Counted from the first letter of the stretch, positions 26,503 to 36,507 are shown. The stretch is DNA of 64,000 bases from DASQFQ01 sp963805525 (GCA_963805525.1 CAWDUT010000005.1:124001-188000); one strand, 5' to 3'. Notes: a model not told the origin generated them from the letters alone. Translations and numbers: made by a program.

Positions 26503-27114
26503 CTACGCCAGCTGCTTCTGGACGTTGGTGATGACGCGCTCGCCGGCGGCGATGCCGGTCTGCACGGCCTCCTCGACGCGGCCCGAGACCGTCGCGACCT
26601 GCTGCGTCACGACGTTGTTGCGGCGGTCGACCTGACGCTCGACGGCGCTGGTCTCGCGCTGCACGCGGCGCTCACCGCGACGGATCAGGCGCTCGGCACG
26701 CGTGCGCGCCTTGCGGGTCTCCGTCTGGCCACGGCGCTCGAGGCGACGCAGGGTCACACCGCGACGCGAGGTGAGCGTCTCGGCGACGTCGGTGGCGACG
26801 GTGGTGACGCGGTCACGCGCCTCCAGCACGGCGCCGACGTAGATGAGCCCGGCGCGCTCGGCGACGTTGCGGCCCTGCTTGGCCGTCGTCTTCGCGGCGG
26901 TCGCGTTGGCCTTGGCGGCCTCGCGGGTCTTGTTCTGGGCGGTCGTACGCGTGCGACGACCGGTCGTCTTCGACGGCGACTTGGCGGCCGTCGAGCGGGT
27001 CGTGCTGCGGGTGGTGGTGCGCGAGTTGCGCTTACGCGTGGCAGCAGCCTTCTTGGCGGCGGCGCTGCGCTTCGCAGCAGAAGTGTTGTTGGTGCCAGTG
27101 GTGGTGGTGGCCAT
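26503..27114 (-). CDS. Histone H1-like Lys/Arg/Thr-rich protein
   Basis: 203 residues. The first 90 are a low-complexity basic tail (SAAKRSAAAKKAAATRKRNS and similar) like eukaryotic H1 tails and bacterial histone-like proteins. Residues from about 90 form a predicted amphipathic helix or coiled coil rich in Arg, Glu and Val. It probably binds DNA non-specifically and may compact the chromosome; similar tails also occur in heparin-binding adhesins. It has its own promoter (27175-27202) and an AT-rich leader, and the ATG is preceded by a GGGG ribosome site. High expression is likely. Confidence 0.75.
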   Translation of the reverse strand: MATTTTGTNNTSAAKRSAAAKKAAATRKRNSRTTTRSTTRSTAAKSPSKTTGRRTRTTAQNKTREAAKANATAAKTTAKQGRNVAERAGLIYVGAVLEARDRVTTVATDVAETLTSRRGVTLRRLERRGQTETRKARTRAERLIRRGERRVQRETSAVERQVDRRNNVVTQQVATVSGRVEEAVQTGIAAGERVITNVQKQLA

Positions 27115-27174
27115 TTGTGTCAGCCCCTCTTCCGGTTGCTGAGTAAGGATATTAGTTCTAAGTCCGTTAGGTCC

Positions 27175-27202
27175 AGTGTACCAGCGAACACACGTTTGTA
27201 AA
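27175..27202 (-). promoter_or_regulatory. Promoter of the histone-like gene
   Basis: On the minus strand, TTTACA (27197-27202) and TACACT (27175-27180) are separated by 16 bases, a good housekeeping promoter. The 60-base leader to the ATG is AT-rich for this genome. The rest of the gap between 27203 and 27345 shows no gene. Confidence 0.6.
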
Positions 27203-27345
27203 CCCAGATCCGAACTTTGTTACACGATGATCACGGTTTGACCGCAGAGAGCGGAAAACTGGCCGTGAGCTTGTGACAATGCGAACGCGTGTTCCGGCCT
27301 TGCAAACCCCACGGTAGCGGGCGCCGAGCCGCTTTCAAGGGGCGT

Positions 27346-28380
27346 TCAGGCAGCGCGGGCGGGGCCCGTGCGCGCCATCCACGCGTCCGGATCCTCGAGC
27401 TCGGCGAGGGTCGGCATCTGGGCCGGCCCCTCCCACACGCGGTTGAGGGCGGCGATCCCGCCGGCCTTCGCGACCGCGTCGCAGAACTTCTTGCCGAGCT
27501 CGTACTGGCGGAGCTTCATGTCCATCCCGATCAGCTTCTCGAAGATCCGCATGAGGCCCGAGCGGTCGCGGCGGCGGCGGTCCATGGCGCCGCGCAGCTC
27601 CGGCAGGTTCGGGAGGATCTCGGCGCCGACCTCGTCCATCACGTGCTCGGCGTAGCCCTCCAGCACGGCCATGAACGCCTGCATGGCGTCGAGCGCGGCG
27701 CGGCGCTCGGGGCCGACGATCAGCGTGGCGAGGTCGCCCTCGCGGATCTTGTCGACGATCGAGCGGAAGTCGGACGTGTCGGGGAGCTTCATCAGCCGCA
27801 CCGGGTCGACCTGGAGGCCGCCCAGCAGCTCCTGCACCATCGTGGCGATGTGCGGCCGCAGCCAGGGCACGCCGCCGAACTGCAGCGCGTGCGTGACCTC
27901 GTGGAGCGCGACCCAGCGCAGCAGCTCGTCGGGCTCGGCGTCGAGCGCCGACGCCGCCACGGCGAGGTTGGGCGAGACGAACAGCAGGCGGGCGGGCGCC
28001 TCGGGATCGAGGATCGGGAACTCGTACTGGCCGAGCACGCGCTGGGCGAGCATGCCCGACACCGCGCCGACCTCGACCGCCAGCAGCGCGCCAGAGGCCG
28101 CGCTGACCGCGCCGGAGAGCGGGCCCATGCCCGAGCCGAGCTTGTCGGCCACCGGGTCGAGCACCTTCTTGAGCGATTTCAGGTTGCCCTCGATCCACAG
28201 CGGCCGGTCGACCGGCTCGGGATGCGGCAGCGAGCCGGCCATCAGGCCGGTGTAGGCGGAGACGAGGCGGGCGGACTCCTCAGTCGGCCCCGCGACGTGC
28301 TCGAAGGTGGACGCCTCGGGGGCGGGCTTGAGGTTCGCAATGCCCTCGGCGACGGTGTTGGCGAGCTTCCAATCGATCAC
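27346..28380 (-). CDS. Zinc-dependent metalloprotease, F420-associated (DUF2342 type)
   Basis: 344 residues with HEVTH at residue 160 in WVALHEVTHALQFGG, the zincin signature of the DUF2342 / coenzyme-F420-biosynthesis-associated family. The region around NLKSLKKVLDPVADKLG is conserved in that family. It is probably cytosolic; the substrate is unknown, and the F420 link comes from co-occurrence in other genomes. The GTG at 28380 is used because the upstream gene ends at 28404, giving a 23-base gap and a likely operon. Confidence 0.85.
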   Translation of the reverse strand: MIDWKLANTVAEGIANLKPAPEASTFEHVAGPTEESARLVSAYTGLMAGSLPHPEPVDRPLWIEGNLKSLKKVLDPVADKLGSGMGPLSGAVSAASGALLAVEVGAVSGMLAQRVLGQYEFPILDPEAPARLLFVSPNLAVAASALDAEPDELLRWVALHEVTHALQFGGVPWLRPHIATMVQELLGGLQVDPVRLMKLPDTSDFRSIVDKIREGDLATLIVGPERRAALDAMQAFMAVLEGYAEHVMDEVGAEILPNLPELRGAMDRRRRDRSGLMRIFEKLIGMDMKLRQYELGKKFCDAVAKAGGIAALNRVWEGPAQMPTLAELEDPDAWMARTGPARAA

Positions 28381-28403
28381 GCCAACCAGGGTGGCAGCCG
28401 TCT

Positions 28404-29264
28404 CTAAAGGCTTCCCTCGGCAGGTGGGATTCGTGACAGCTCCGCCAGCGAGCGCTCGGTCCGCGCGGCCACGCATGGCGAGTGGGGCACGAGGTCGAGC
28501 GGCGCGCTGAGTACGTCCTCGTACCACGGGAACGCGACCAGCCCGCCCGCCTCGCGCACGATCAGCTGCGCGGCGGCGACGTCCACAGCGCGGCAGCGCC
28601 GCAGCGTCACCATCCCGTCGAGCCGCGCCGCGGCCACCTGGCAGAGCGTCGAGGCCATCGTCCCGAGCGCGCGCAGCCGGTACGCCTGCTCGGCCAGCCG
28701 GTCGGCCGCCTCACGGATCCAGCGCGGGTCGGCCGACTCGATGCCGAGCAGCTCGAGCCGCCCGTCGCTGCCGCGGCGCTCGCCGGCGTCGACCGGCAGG
28801 CGCTGCTTGTCGAGCCACGCGCCCTTGCCGCGGCGCGCGATCCACTCCTCCTCGGGGCCGAAGTCGTAGACGTAGCCGAAGAACACGTCGGCCATCGTCG
28901 GCCCGCTGGCGACCGCGACCGAGATCGAGTGGTGCGGCAGCCCGCGCTTGGCGTTGACCGAGCCGTCGATCGGGTCGATCACGACCAGCGTGTCGGGATC
29001 GCCGAAGTCGATCGTGCCGCGCTCCTCCGACACGGCGGTGAAGCGCAGGCCCTCGTCGTGCAGCGCCTCGAGCTCGCGGAAGACGGCCTCCTCGGCCTCC
29101 GCGTCGATGATCAGCGTGCGGTCGCCGCCCACGCCCCGCGTGCCGACCTCGCGCACCCGCTCGGCCGTGCTCGGCGCCTCGGCGAGGATGCGGCGCAGCG
29201 CGTCGGTCGCGCGGCGACACAGCTCCAGCCAGTCCGTGTCCTGCGTACGATCGGAGACCCCCAC
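28404..29264 (-). CDS. Inositol monophosphatase family protein
   Basis: 286 residues of the IMPase/FBPase fold. The metal motif reads DPIDGSVNAKRG (usual DPLDGTTN), with the preceding acidic VSEERG and the late CRAVDVAAAQLIVREAGGLV matching the WDxAAGxxI block, although Trp is replaced by Val. It should dephosphorylate inositol phosphate, histidinol phosphate or a related sugar phosphate. The start GTG at 29264 is divergent from the helicase gene, only 18 bases apart. It probably heads an operon with the metalloprotease gene. Confidence 0.85.
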   Translation of the reverse strand: MGVSDRTQDTDWLELCRRATDALRRILAEAPSTAERVREVGTRGVGGDRTLIIDAEAEEAVFRELEALHDEGLRFTAVSEERGTIDFGDPDTLVVIDPIDGSVNAKRGLPHHSISVAVASGPTMADVFFGYVYDFGPEEEWIARRGKGAWLDKQRLPVDAGERRGSDGRLELLGIESADPRWIREAADRLAEQAYRLRALGTMASTLCQVAAARLDGMVTLRRCRAVDVAAAQLIVREAGGLVAFPWYEDVLSAPLDLVPHSPCVAARTERSLAELSRIPPAEGSL

Positions 29265-29282
29265 CGGGCCTATCCTACGGTG

Positions 29283-32200
29283 GTGTCGCCGACCCCTGCC
29301 CAGCTCGAGGCCGTCCAGCATCCGGGCGGCCCGCTCCTGGTCCTGGGCGGCGCCGGCACGGGCAAGACGACCGTCCTCTGCGACCGCTTCGCCTGGCTGG
29401 TGCGCGAGCAGGGCCTGGCGCCGGAGTCGATCCTCACGCTGACCGTCTCGCAGGCCGGCGCCGACGCGCTGCGCGAGCGGCTGGAGAGCGGCCTCGACGG
29501 CGGCTTCGAGGAGATCACGGTCACGACCGTCCACGGCTTCTGCGCGCACGTGCTGCACGACGAGGCGCTGGAGGCCGGGCTCGACCCCTTCGCCACGCCG
29601 GTCGCGCCCGCCGACCGCCTCGCGATGCTGCTCGAGCGGATCGACGAGCTGCCGCTCGCCTCGCACGACATCCGCGGCAACCCGAGCCAGCTGATCGGCT
29701 CGATCGTCGCCCGCATCGACCGCCTGAAGGACGAGCTCGTCTCGCACGAGGACTACGGCGCGTGGGCGGAGACGCTCGGGCCGGAGGCCGACCGCGAGCG
29801 CGAGTTCGCCGCCATCTACGCGGCGCACGACCGCTGGCTGCAGGAGTCGGGCACGCGCGACTTCGGCGACCTCGTGCTCGACGCGTTCCGCCTCCTCAGA
29901 CACAACCACCGCGTGCGCGCGCGCGTGATCACTCGTTTCCGCCACGTGTTAGTCGACGAGCTGCAGGACGCGAACTTCGCCCAGTGCCTGCTGCTGCGGC
30001 TGCTGGCCGGCGAGCACGGCCAGAGTCAGCGCGGCGGGTGACGACGACCAGGCGATCCACCGCCTGCGCGGCGCGGCGGCCAAGAACCTGCGCGACTTCC
30101 AGGCCGAGTGGCCGGCGACGACGGTCGTCCGGCTCGAGGAGAGCCACCGCTGCCCGGAGCGGATCCTTGCCGCCGCTCGCGCGGTGGCCGAGCCGGCGCC
30201 CGACCGGATCGTCAAGGCGCTGCACGGGAATCCATCCCACCCACCCGGGGAGGTGGCGTTCTGGCAGTGCGACAACGAGCGCGCCCAGGCGCAGTCGGTG
30301 GCGGCCGAGATCGAGCGGCTCGTCGCGCGCGAGGACGTCGCGCCGGAGGACATCTGCGTGCTCGTGCGCTCGGTGCGCAACGAGGGCCAGGCGGTGGCGG
30401 TCGCGCTCGAGGAGCGCGCGGTGCCGCACCGGCTGGCGGGCGCGGCGGCGTTCTTCCAGCGCGCCGAGGTGCGCGACCTGCTGGCCTGGCTGCGGCTGCT
30501 GGTCGACCCGAGCGACGCCGGCGCCGTCGTGCGCGCGCTCGCCCGCCCGCCGGTGGAGCTGCGCGCGATCGACATCGCCCGCTGCACCCAGATCGCCCGC
30601 CGCCGCAAGCTCGACATGGTCGGCGCGCTCGGCGCCGCACTCGAGTCCCCGCAGATCCCGCCGGAGGCGCGCGAGCGCATCCGCACGTTCTTCAAGCTCT
30701 ACCGCGCGGCGTCGAACGCGCTCGACTCCGCGCGGCCGGACCTCTACGTCCACCGCCTGATCGAGCGGCTCGGGCTGCGGCGCCAGCTGCTGTTCGCCGC
30801 CTCGGTCGAGGTCGTCGAGCGGCTGGTCAACCTCGCCAAGTTCGCCGAGCTCGCGAGCGCGTACGTCGCCCGCGCGCCGCAGGCGACCGCGCGCGAGTTC
30901 GCCCGCTCGATCGCCGCCGTCGCGGAGGCCGGTCTGCGCGAGGAGGAGGCGGTCGCCGGCGACCGCCCGGTCGGCGTGCAGGTGATGGCGATGCACGCGG
31001 CCAAGGGCCTCGAGTTCGACCACGTCTACGTGCTCGGGCTGATGGGCGCGCGCATGCCCGGCCCGCGGCGGCGCACGCTCGAGCCGATCCCCGACGCGCT
31101 GCTCAAGGAGTCGCTCCCACCCGACTCGAAGGCGGCGCACGTCGCGGAGATGCGGCGGCTGCTGCACACGGCGATGACGCGCGCACGGCGCCGGCTCGTG
31201 CTCGCCTATCCCGAGACGACCGAGCGCGGCGCCTCGCAGGAGCCGTCGCCGTTCGTGGAGGAGGCGCGCGCGGCGGCCGGCGGCGAGTGGGTGGTCAAGC
31301 GCGAGGAGCTGTTCGGGCCCGCCGAGACGCTGCAGTCGACGTTCCGGATCCTGCGCGACGAGCTGCTCACCACGGTCTCCCAGGTCGGCGGGCGGCTGGG
31401 CGAGCTGCGCTTCGACACCGACCTCGACGTCTCCCACGCGGTCGTGCGCTACCTCGAGCTGATCAAGCTCTCCGCCCTGCTCGAGCGCACGAGCGCCGAG
31501 GGGATGTCAGTCTCCGACGCGCTGCCGGAGGTCAACGCGCGGCTGCTGCAGGCCGCGACCGCCGAGCAGCGCGAGATCTTCGAGACCTCAGCGCTGGACG
31601 AGTACCTGCTCGACGCGGAGCGCGACGAGCGGTTGCGCGCGCGGGCGGTGGCGGCGCGCACCGAGCCGTCGCTGGAGTCGTTCCTGCCCCGCCGCGGCGA
31701 CGGGCTGATGCTGTCCGCCTCGGACATCGAGACCTACCGGACGTGCCCGCTGAAGTACAAGTTCGCGCGCGTCTTCCGGATCCCGAGCGAGCCGACGCTC
31801 AACCAGCGCTTCGGGATCCTCGTCCACCAGGTGCTCGAGCGCTTCCACGCCGGTGGCGCGGTGTCGCGCTCGCTGCCCGAGCTGCTCGGGCTGCTCGAGG
31901 CGGGCTGGCGGCGCGGCGGCTTCGGCGACTCCGAGGAGGAGCGCCAGCTGCGGACGAAGGCCACCAACTCGCTGATCCGCTACCACGAGCGCTTCCAGGG
32001 CGAGGAGGGCGAGCCGGTCTGGTTCGAGAAGGCCTTCCAGTTCAAGCTCGGGCCCCACCTGCTGCGCGGGCGCGTCGATCGCGTCGACCGGCTGCCGGAC
32101 GGCGGCTACGAGCTGATCGACTACAAGACCGGGCGCCCGAAGACCGCCGCGCAGCTGCGCGAGGACGTCCAGCTGTCTCTGTACGCGGTCGGCGCGCGCG

Positions 32201-32418
32201 AGTCGTGGCAGCTCGAGGCCGCCCACCAGGCCTACTACTACGTGCTCGACGACGAGAAGGTGCCGGTCGAGCGCGACGAGGCCGACCGGGACTGGATCAC
32301 CGACACCGTGCTCGAGGTCGCCGACGGCATCCAGGGCCAGGGCTTCGAGCCGACGCCGTCCTACGCGGCGTGCTCGATGTGCGACTACCGGATCGCCTGC
32401 CCGGCCGCCGAGCGCTAG
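29283..32418 (+). pseudogene. UvrD-family helicase with C-terminal RecB-like Fe-S nuclease, frameshifted
   Basis: The first frame runs 29283-30041 (Walker A GGAGTGKTT at residues 22-30; DELQD). It then stops at a TGA, while homologous sequence continues in the next frame: GDDDQAIHRLRGA, MAMHAAKGLEFDHVYVLG, LLHTAMTRARRRLVLAY, then a PD-(D/E)xK nuclease (RGRVDRVDRL...ELIDYKTG) with Fe-S cysteines in TCPLKYKF and CSMCDYRIACP. Removing one C near 30021 joins both parts into about 1,044 residues. The architecture resembles AdnB/AddB-like recombination nucleases. The break is a real inactivation or a sequencing indel. A TATCCT box at 29271-29276 implies a leaderless start at GTG 29280 or 29283. Confidence 0.88.
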
Positions 32419-32460
32419 CGCGCCAGGAATATCTTCGCGCCGCAAACCGTCTGGTTCGCA

Positions 32461-33645
32461 GTGCATCGCCATCTCCGCCTCCTCGTCGCGGCCGTCGGGC
32501 TCTCGTCGCTCGGCGACCGCGTCGCGCTGGTCCCGCTCGCGCTGCTGGTCGAGCCGCACGGCGGCCTTGCGGTCGCCGCGCTGTTCGTGGCCATGTGGAG
32601 CCCGGCGGCGTTGCTCGCGGGCCCGGCCGGGCTGGTGGCCGACCTGTGGTCGCCGCGACGGCTGCTGATCGTCAGTTCGCTGGCCGCCGCGGTGCTGAGC
32701 GCCGGGCTGGCGATGGTGGACGGGCTCGCGCTGACGCTGGCGCTGGTGGCGCTGATGGGCTGCCTGAACGCGATCGCGATGCCGGCCGAGTTCGCGCTGC
32801 TGCCGCTGGTGGCGGGCGAGGGCGGGATCGCGCGGGCCAACGGGCGGGTCGAGTTCGCGCGCTACGCGGGCTTCATCGCCGGGCCGGCGCTGGGCGGGCT
32901 GCTGGCGGCGATGGAGGGGACCACCGGCGCGCTGCTCGCCAACGCCGGCACGTTCCTGGTGCTCGCGGCGGTGGCCGCCGCGATCCGGGTCGAGTGGCGC
33001 CCGCACGCGCACGCCGCGCGCGAGCGCATGCGCGAGGGGATCGCCTTCCTCGCCCGCGACGCCGAGTGCGCGCCGGTGACCGGGGTCGTGTTTATCTCGC
33101 TGCTGCTGATGACGGCGACGCCCGCCGCCGCGCTGTTCTACGCCGACGGCGACCTGCACATGGGCGAGGCCGGCTACGGGATCCTGATGGCGGTCTGGGG
33201 CGCCGGGATGGCGATCGGCGCCTTTGCCGTCGCGCCGCGGGCCAAGGTCGGCGTGATGGCCTGCGGCGCGGTAGCGGCGGTCGGCGCGCAGGGTCTCGGG
33301 ATCGCGGTGCCGGCGCTGTGGCCGGCGGTCTGGCTCGCGCTCGCCGGCTACCTGTTCGGCGGCGTCGCGCACGGGACCAAGAACGTGCTCGCGCGCACGC
33401 TGATCCACGTGCGCGCGCCGGCGCGCCTGCACGGGCGCGTGTTCGCCGCGTTCAACGGCCTGCGCAACGGCGCCGAGCTGGTCGCGCTGACGCTCGGCGG
33501 CCTGGCGATCACCGAGCTCGGCGCGCGCTGGACGCTGCTCTACGCGGGCGGCGTGCCGCTGGTGGCGGCGCTCGTCGCGCTGGTGTGGATGCGCGCGCGG
33601 GTGCGCGTGGCGCTGGCGGCCCAGGCCGCCCCCGCGCCCGCGTGA
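32461..33645 (+). CDS. MFS transporter
   Basis: 394 residues with repeated hydrophobic segments of an MFS permease, starting at a GTG and reading MHRHLRLLVAAVGLSSLGDR; LVADLWSPRRLLIVSSLAAA is the loop 2-3 motif region. The family includes drug exporters; no substrate can be named. It begins 42 bases after the helicase-nuclease gene and stops at a TGATCA shared in part with the convergent PBP gene, so there is no room for a terminator. Confidence 0.8.
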   Translation: MHRHLRLLVAAVGLSSLGDRVALVPLALLVEPHGGLAVAALFVAMWSPAALLAGPAGLVADLWSPRRLLIVSSLAAAVLSAGLAMVDGLALTLALVALMGCLNAIAMPAEFALLPLVAGEGGIARANGRVEFARYAGFIAGPALGGLLAAMEGTTGALLANAGTFLVLAAVAAAIRVEWRPHAHAARERMREGIAFLARDAECAPVTGVVFISLLLMTATPAAALFYADGDLHMGEAGYGILMAVWGAGMAIGAFAVAPRAKVGVMACGAVAAVGAQGLGIAVPALWPAVWLALAGYLFGGVAHGTKNVLARTLIHVRAPARLHGRVFAAFNGLRNGAELVALTLGGLAITELGARWTLLYAGGVPLVAALVALVWMRARVRVALAAQAAPAPA

Positions 33646-35529
33646 TCAGAGCGCGCTGAGGAAGCGCGCCGCGATCGGCGCGGCGACGGTCCCGCCGGAG
33701 CGCCCGTCCTCGACCAGGACGGCGACGGCGAGGTCGTCGCGCGCGGCGATGAACCACGCGTGCGTCGGCGGCGGGTCGCCGCCGCCGTACTCGGCGGTGC
33801 CGCTCTTGCCGATCGCGTTGCCGGGCACGTCGCGCAGCGCCGTGCCGGTGCCGGAGGTGACGACGTCGCGCATGAGCGGGCGCAGCGTGTCGCGCTCGCG
33901 CAGCGCGGGGCCGTGGGCGCGCGGGTCGTCGCGGAGCAGGCGCGGCGCGTTCCAGCGGCCGGCCGCGACGGTGGCGGCGACGCCGGCCATCGTCAGCGGC
34001 GAGGCCACGATCCGGTCCTGCCCGATCATCATCGCGGCCTGGCCGACCTTGCTCGTCGGCGCCGGGACCTTGGCGTCCGCGGCCGGCAACCCGAGCTTGA
34101 GCTCGCGGCCGAGCCCGAAGTCGGCGGCGGCGTCGGTGAGCGCATTCGGCTTCAGCTCGCCCGCCAGTGACACGAAGGCGGTGTTGCACGACTGCGCGAA
34201 GTCGCGGCGGAACGGCACCGCGCCGGCGGCGTCGCCCTCGAAGTTGCGGAACGGCTTGCCGTCGACGGTCAGCGTGCGCGGGCAGTCGACGGTGCGATCG
34301 ACGTCGAGCCCGGCGCGCAGCAGCGCGGTCGTCGTGACGACCTTGAACGTCGAGCCCGGCGCGTAGAGGCCGGTCAGCGCGCGGTCATAGGTCGAGTCCG
34401 CGGGGCGGTTGGCGACCGCGAGGATGTCGCCGGTCGAGGGCTGGACGGCGACGAGCGCTGCGTTGCCCTTGACGGGCGCGAGCGCGTCTTCCGCCGCCGC
34501 CTGCACTCGCAGGTCGAGCGTCGTGCGCAGCGGCCGGGCGCGACGGCCGGGCCGCTCGAGCAGCGTCTTCCCCGCGTCGCCGGTCTCGCGATCGCGGATC
34601 ACGACCCGGCGGGTCGCGGCGCCGCCGAGCCGCTCCTGGTAGGCGGCCTGGAGGCCCGACTGGCCGATCTCGTCGCCGGGGCCGAGCGACGGCGTCTTTT
34701 CGAGCTGCTCGGCCGTGACCGGCCCGACGGTGCCGAGCAGCGCGCGAGCGAACGTCTTGGTCGGCGGCAGCGGCGACCTGCGCGCGTTCAGCGACACGCC
34801 TGGAATCGCGTCGAGGCTCGCGGCCACGCGGTCGTAGTCGGCCTGGCGCAGCGTGATGACCGGGACGAAGCCGCGCTTCGGCGCGGCGCGGATCCGCTTG
34901 GCGAGCGCCGCCGCGTCGGCGTCGATGCCGTCGATCGAGGCGAGCCCGCGCGCGGTCTCGGCCGGGTCACGCACCTTCGCCACCTCGACCGCCACGTCGA
35001 CCACGGCGCGCGGCTTCACGATCGCCCGGCCGTCGCGCGCGAGGATGCGGCCGCGCGCCGGCGTGTCCGTCGAGGTCCCGAGCCGTGTCGTCGCGGTCAG
35101 GCGCGGGTGGATCGCGCGCGGGCTCCAGCGCACCACCCAGCGCTCGCCGCGCTTCGTGAGCCGCAGCGTCGTCCGGTACGCGAACGAGCCCATCCCGGGC
35201 ACGCGCCAGGTGACAGCGACGGGCGCAGTCGCACGCCCGTCCTGCTCGTCGACGTCGCCCTTCAGCACGGCGTGCACGGGCGCGCCGTCGAGGCCGCGGC
35301 GCGAGGCGGTCAGTGCGACTGCCGCAGCGCTCGGCTGGTCGGTGAGCTTCGCCGCGGCGCTGTCGGAGCCGCCTGACCAGGCGCTCAGGTAGCGCTTGGC
35401 CGCCGCCTGCGCCTTCGACGCGTCGTCGTTGCGCGTGTAGAGCGCCCACCCGCCGCCGAGCAGCAGGACGACTGCGGCGAGCGCTGCGATCGCCGCAACG
35501 CGGCCTCGGGTCCGGGGTCGGGTGCGCAC
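33646..35529 (-). CDS. Class B penicillin-binding protein with NTF2-like (MecA-N) domain
   Basis: 627 residues: a membrane anchor (VAAIAALAAVVLLLGGGWAL), an NTF2-like MecA-N domain (about 38-150), a PBP dimerisation region starting near ARGRILARDGRAIV, and a transpeptidase domain with SxxK (Ser393, GSTFK), SxN (SCN) and KSGT (Lys575, KSGTAEYGGG). It cross-links peptidoglycan outside the membrane. MecA-N domains occur in some low-affinity PBPs, so beta-lactam tolerance is possible but unproven. A terminator-like hairpin separates it from the PAC2 gene upstream. Confidence 0.92.
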   Translation of the reverse strand: MRTRPRTRGRVAAIAALAAVVLLLGGGWALYTRNDDASKAQAAAKRYLSAWSGGSDSAAAKLTDQPSAAAVALTASRRGLDGAPVHAVLKGDVDEQDGRATAPVAVTWRVPGMGSFAYRTTLRLTKRGERWVVRWSPRAIHPRLTATTRLGTSTDTPARGRILARDGRAIVKPRAVVDVAVEVAKVRDPAETARGLASIDGIDADAAALAKRIRAAPKRGFVPVITLRQADYDRVAASLDAIPGVSLNARRSPLPPTKTFARALLGTVGPVTAEQLEKTPSLGPGDEIGQSGLQAAYQERLGGAATRRVVIRDRETGDAGKTLLERPGRRARPLRTTLDLRVQAAAEDALAPVKGNAALVAVQPSTGDILAVANRPADSTYDRALTGLYAPGSTFKVVTTTALLRAGLDVDRTVDCPRTLTVDGKPFRNFEGDAAGAVPFRRDFAQSCNTAFVSLAGELKPNALTDAAADFGLGRELKLGLPAADAKVPAPTSKVGQAAMMIGQDRIVASPLTMAGVAATVAAGRWNAPRLLRDDPRAHGPALRERDTLRPLMRDVVTSGTGTALRDVPGNAIGKSGTAEYGGGDPPPTHAWFIAARDDLAVAVLVEDGRSGGTVAAPIAARFLSAL

Positions 35530-35560
35530 GGGGCGGGATTCAAGCGCGCGTGAGCGCGCA

Positions 35561-35581
35561 GGAAACGGGGGTTAGCCCCCG
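35561..35581 (-). terminator. Terminator after the PAC2 gene
   Basis: CGGGGG (35566-35571), loop TTAG, CCCCCG (35576-35581). On the minus strand the stem is followed by TTTCC, and it starts two bases after the PAC2 stop codon. It would partly insulate the PBP gene downstream. Confidence 0.55.
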
Positions 35582-35582
35582 G

Positions 35583-36458
35583 TTAGGGCTGGTCCGCGCC
35601 GCGCTGGCGCAGGAAGCGCTGGAACTCGCGCGCGAGCAGGTCGCCGGAGGGAAGCTCGCCGGGGTCCGGCGTCGCCTCCTCCTCGTCGGCGGCGCGCTCG
35701 AGCCGCTCGACGAAGGCCTGCACGTCCGGGTCCATCTCGACCGCGCGGGAGACCTGACGCTCGTAGTCGACCGCGCTGGACTCGAGCTCGGTCGCGTCGA
35801 TGCTGACGCCCACGAGCGTCTCGAGCTTGCGCAGCAGCGCCAGCGCGCCCTTCGGGTTCGGCACCACCGCGACGTAGTGCGGCACCGCGGCCCACAGCGA
35901 CGCGGCGGGGATCCCGGCGTCGGTGGCGGCGGCCTGGAGGACGCCGACGATGCCGGTCGGGCCTTCGTACTGCGAGGCGTTGAGGCCGAGCCGGTCGACG
36001 AGCGACTCGTCGCTGGCGATCCCGGTCACCGACACCGGGCGCGAGTGCGGCACGTCGGCCAGCAGCGCGCCCAGGCTCGTGACCATCTGCACGCCGAGCG
36101 CCTCGGAGAGGTCGATGACCTGCTCGCAGAACGTGCGCCAGCGGATCGCGGGCTCGGGGCCGGAGAGCAGGATCAGGTCGCGCGGTGCGCGCGGGATGCG
36201 GGCCTCGTAGATCTCGAACTCGGGCCAGTCGATGTGGCGCGTGAGCCCGCCGCGCAGGCGGACCGTCGGGCGCGTCGACTGGAAGTCGACGAAGTCCTCG
36301 GGGTCGATCGTCGCGAAGCGGGTGGCGTCGAGCGCGGTGCCGAGGAAGGAGAGAGCTGCGGTGGCGGACTCCCCGGCGTCGTTCCAGCCCTTGAACGCGC
36401 ACACGAGAGCCGGTGCCCTGAGGCCGTCTGGGCGGCGCTCCCAGCGAAGGGGCTGCAT
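35583..36458 (-). CDS. PAC2-family protein
   Basis: 291 residues. CAFKGWNDAGESATAALSFL and the ALWAAVPHYVAVVPNPKGAL segment mark the PAC2 (proteasome-assembly-chaperone-like) family, widespread in actinobacteria and often carrying ATP-grasp-like or unknown roles. The C-terminus is acidic and helical. The ATG at 36458 begins MQPLRWERRPDGLRAPAL; a GTG at 36464 or so is a possible alternative. Whether it works with a proteasome cannot be seen here, as no proteasome genes are in the window. Confidence 0.82.
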   Translation of the reverse strand: MQPLRWERRPDGLRAPALVCAFKGWNDAGESATAALSFLGTALDATRFATIDPEDFVDFQSTRPTVRLRGGLTRHIDWPEFEIYEARIPRAPRDLILLSGPEPAIRWRTFCEQVIDLSEALGVQMVTSLGALLADVPHSRPVSVTGIASDESLVDRLGLNASQYEGPTGIVGVLQAAATDAGIPAASLWAAVPHYVAVVPNPKGALALLRKLETLVGVSIDATELESSAVDYERQVSRAVEMDPDVQAFVERLERAADEEEATPDPGELPSGDLLAREFQRFLRQRGADQP

Positions 36459-36507
36459 CACATTCACGGTAGCGGGTCGCGTCCGGCGGCCAGGCCAGTA
36501 TCTGGGC

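Noticed and set aside
29990..30060. Programmed ribosomal frameshift in the helicase gene
   Set aside because: No slippery heptamer, Shine-Dalgarno-like stimulator or obvious downstream pseudoknot; a single inserted base is simpler.
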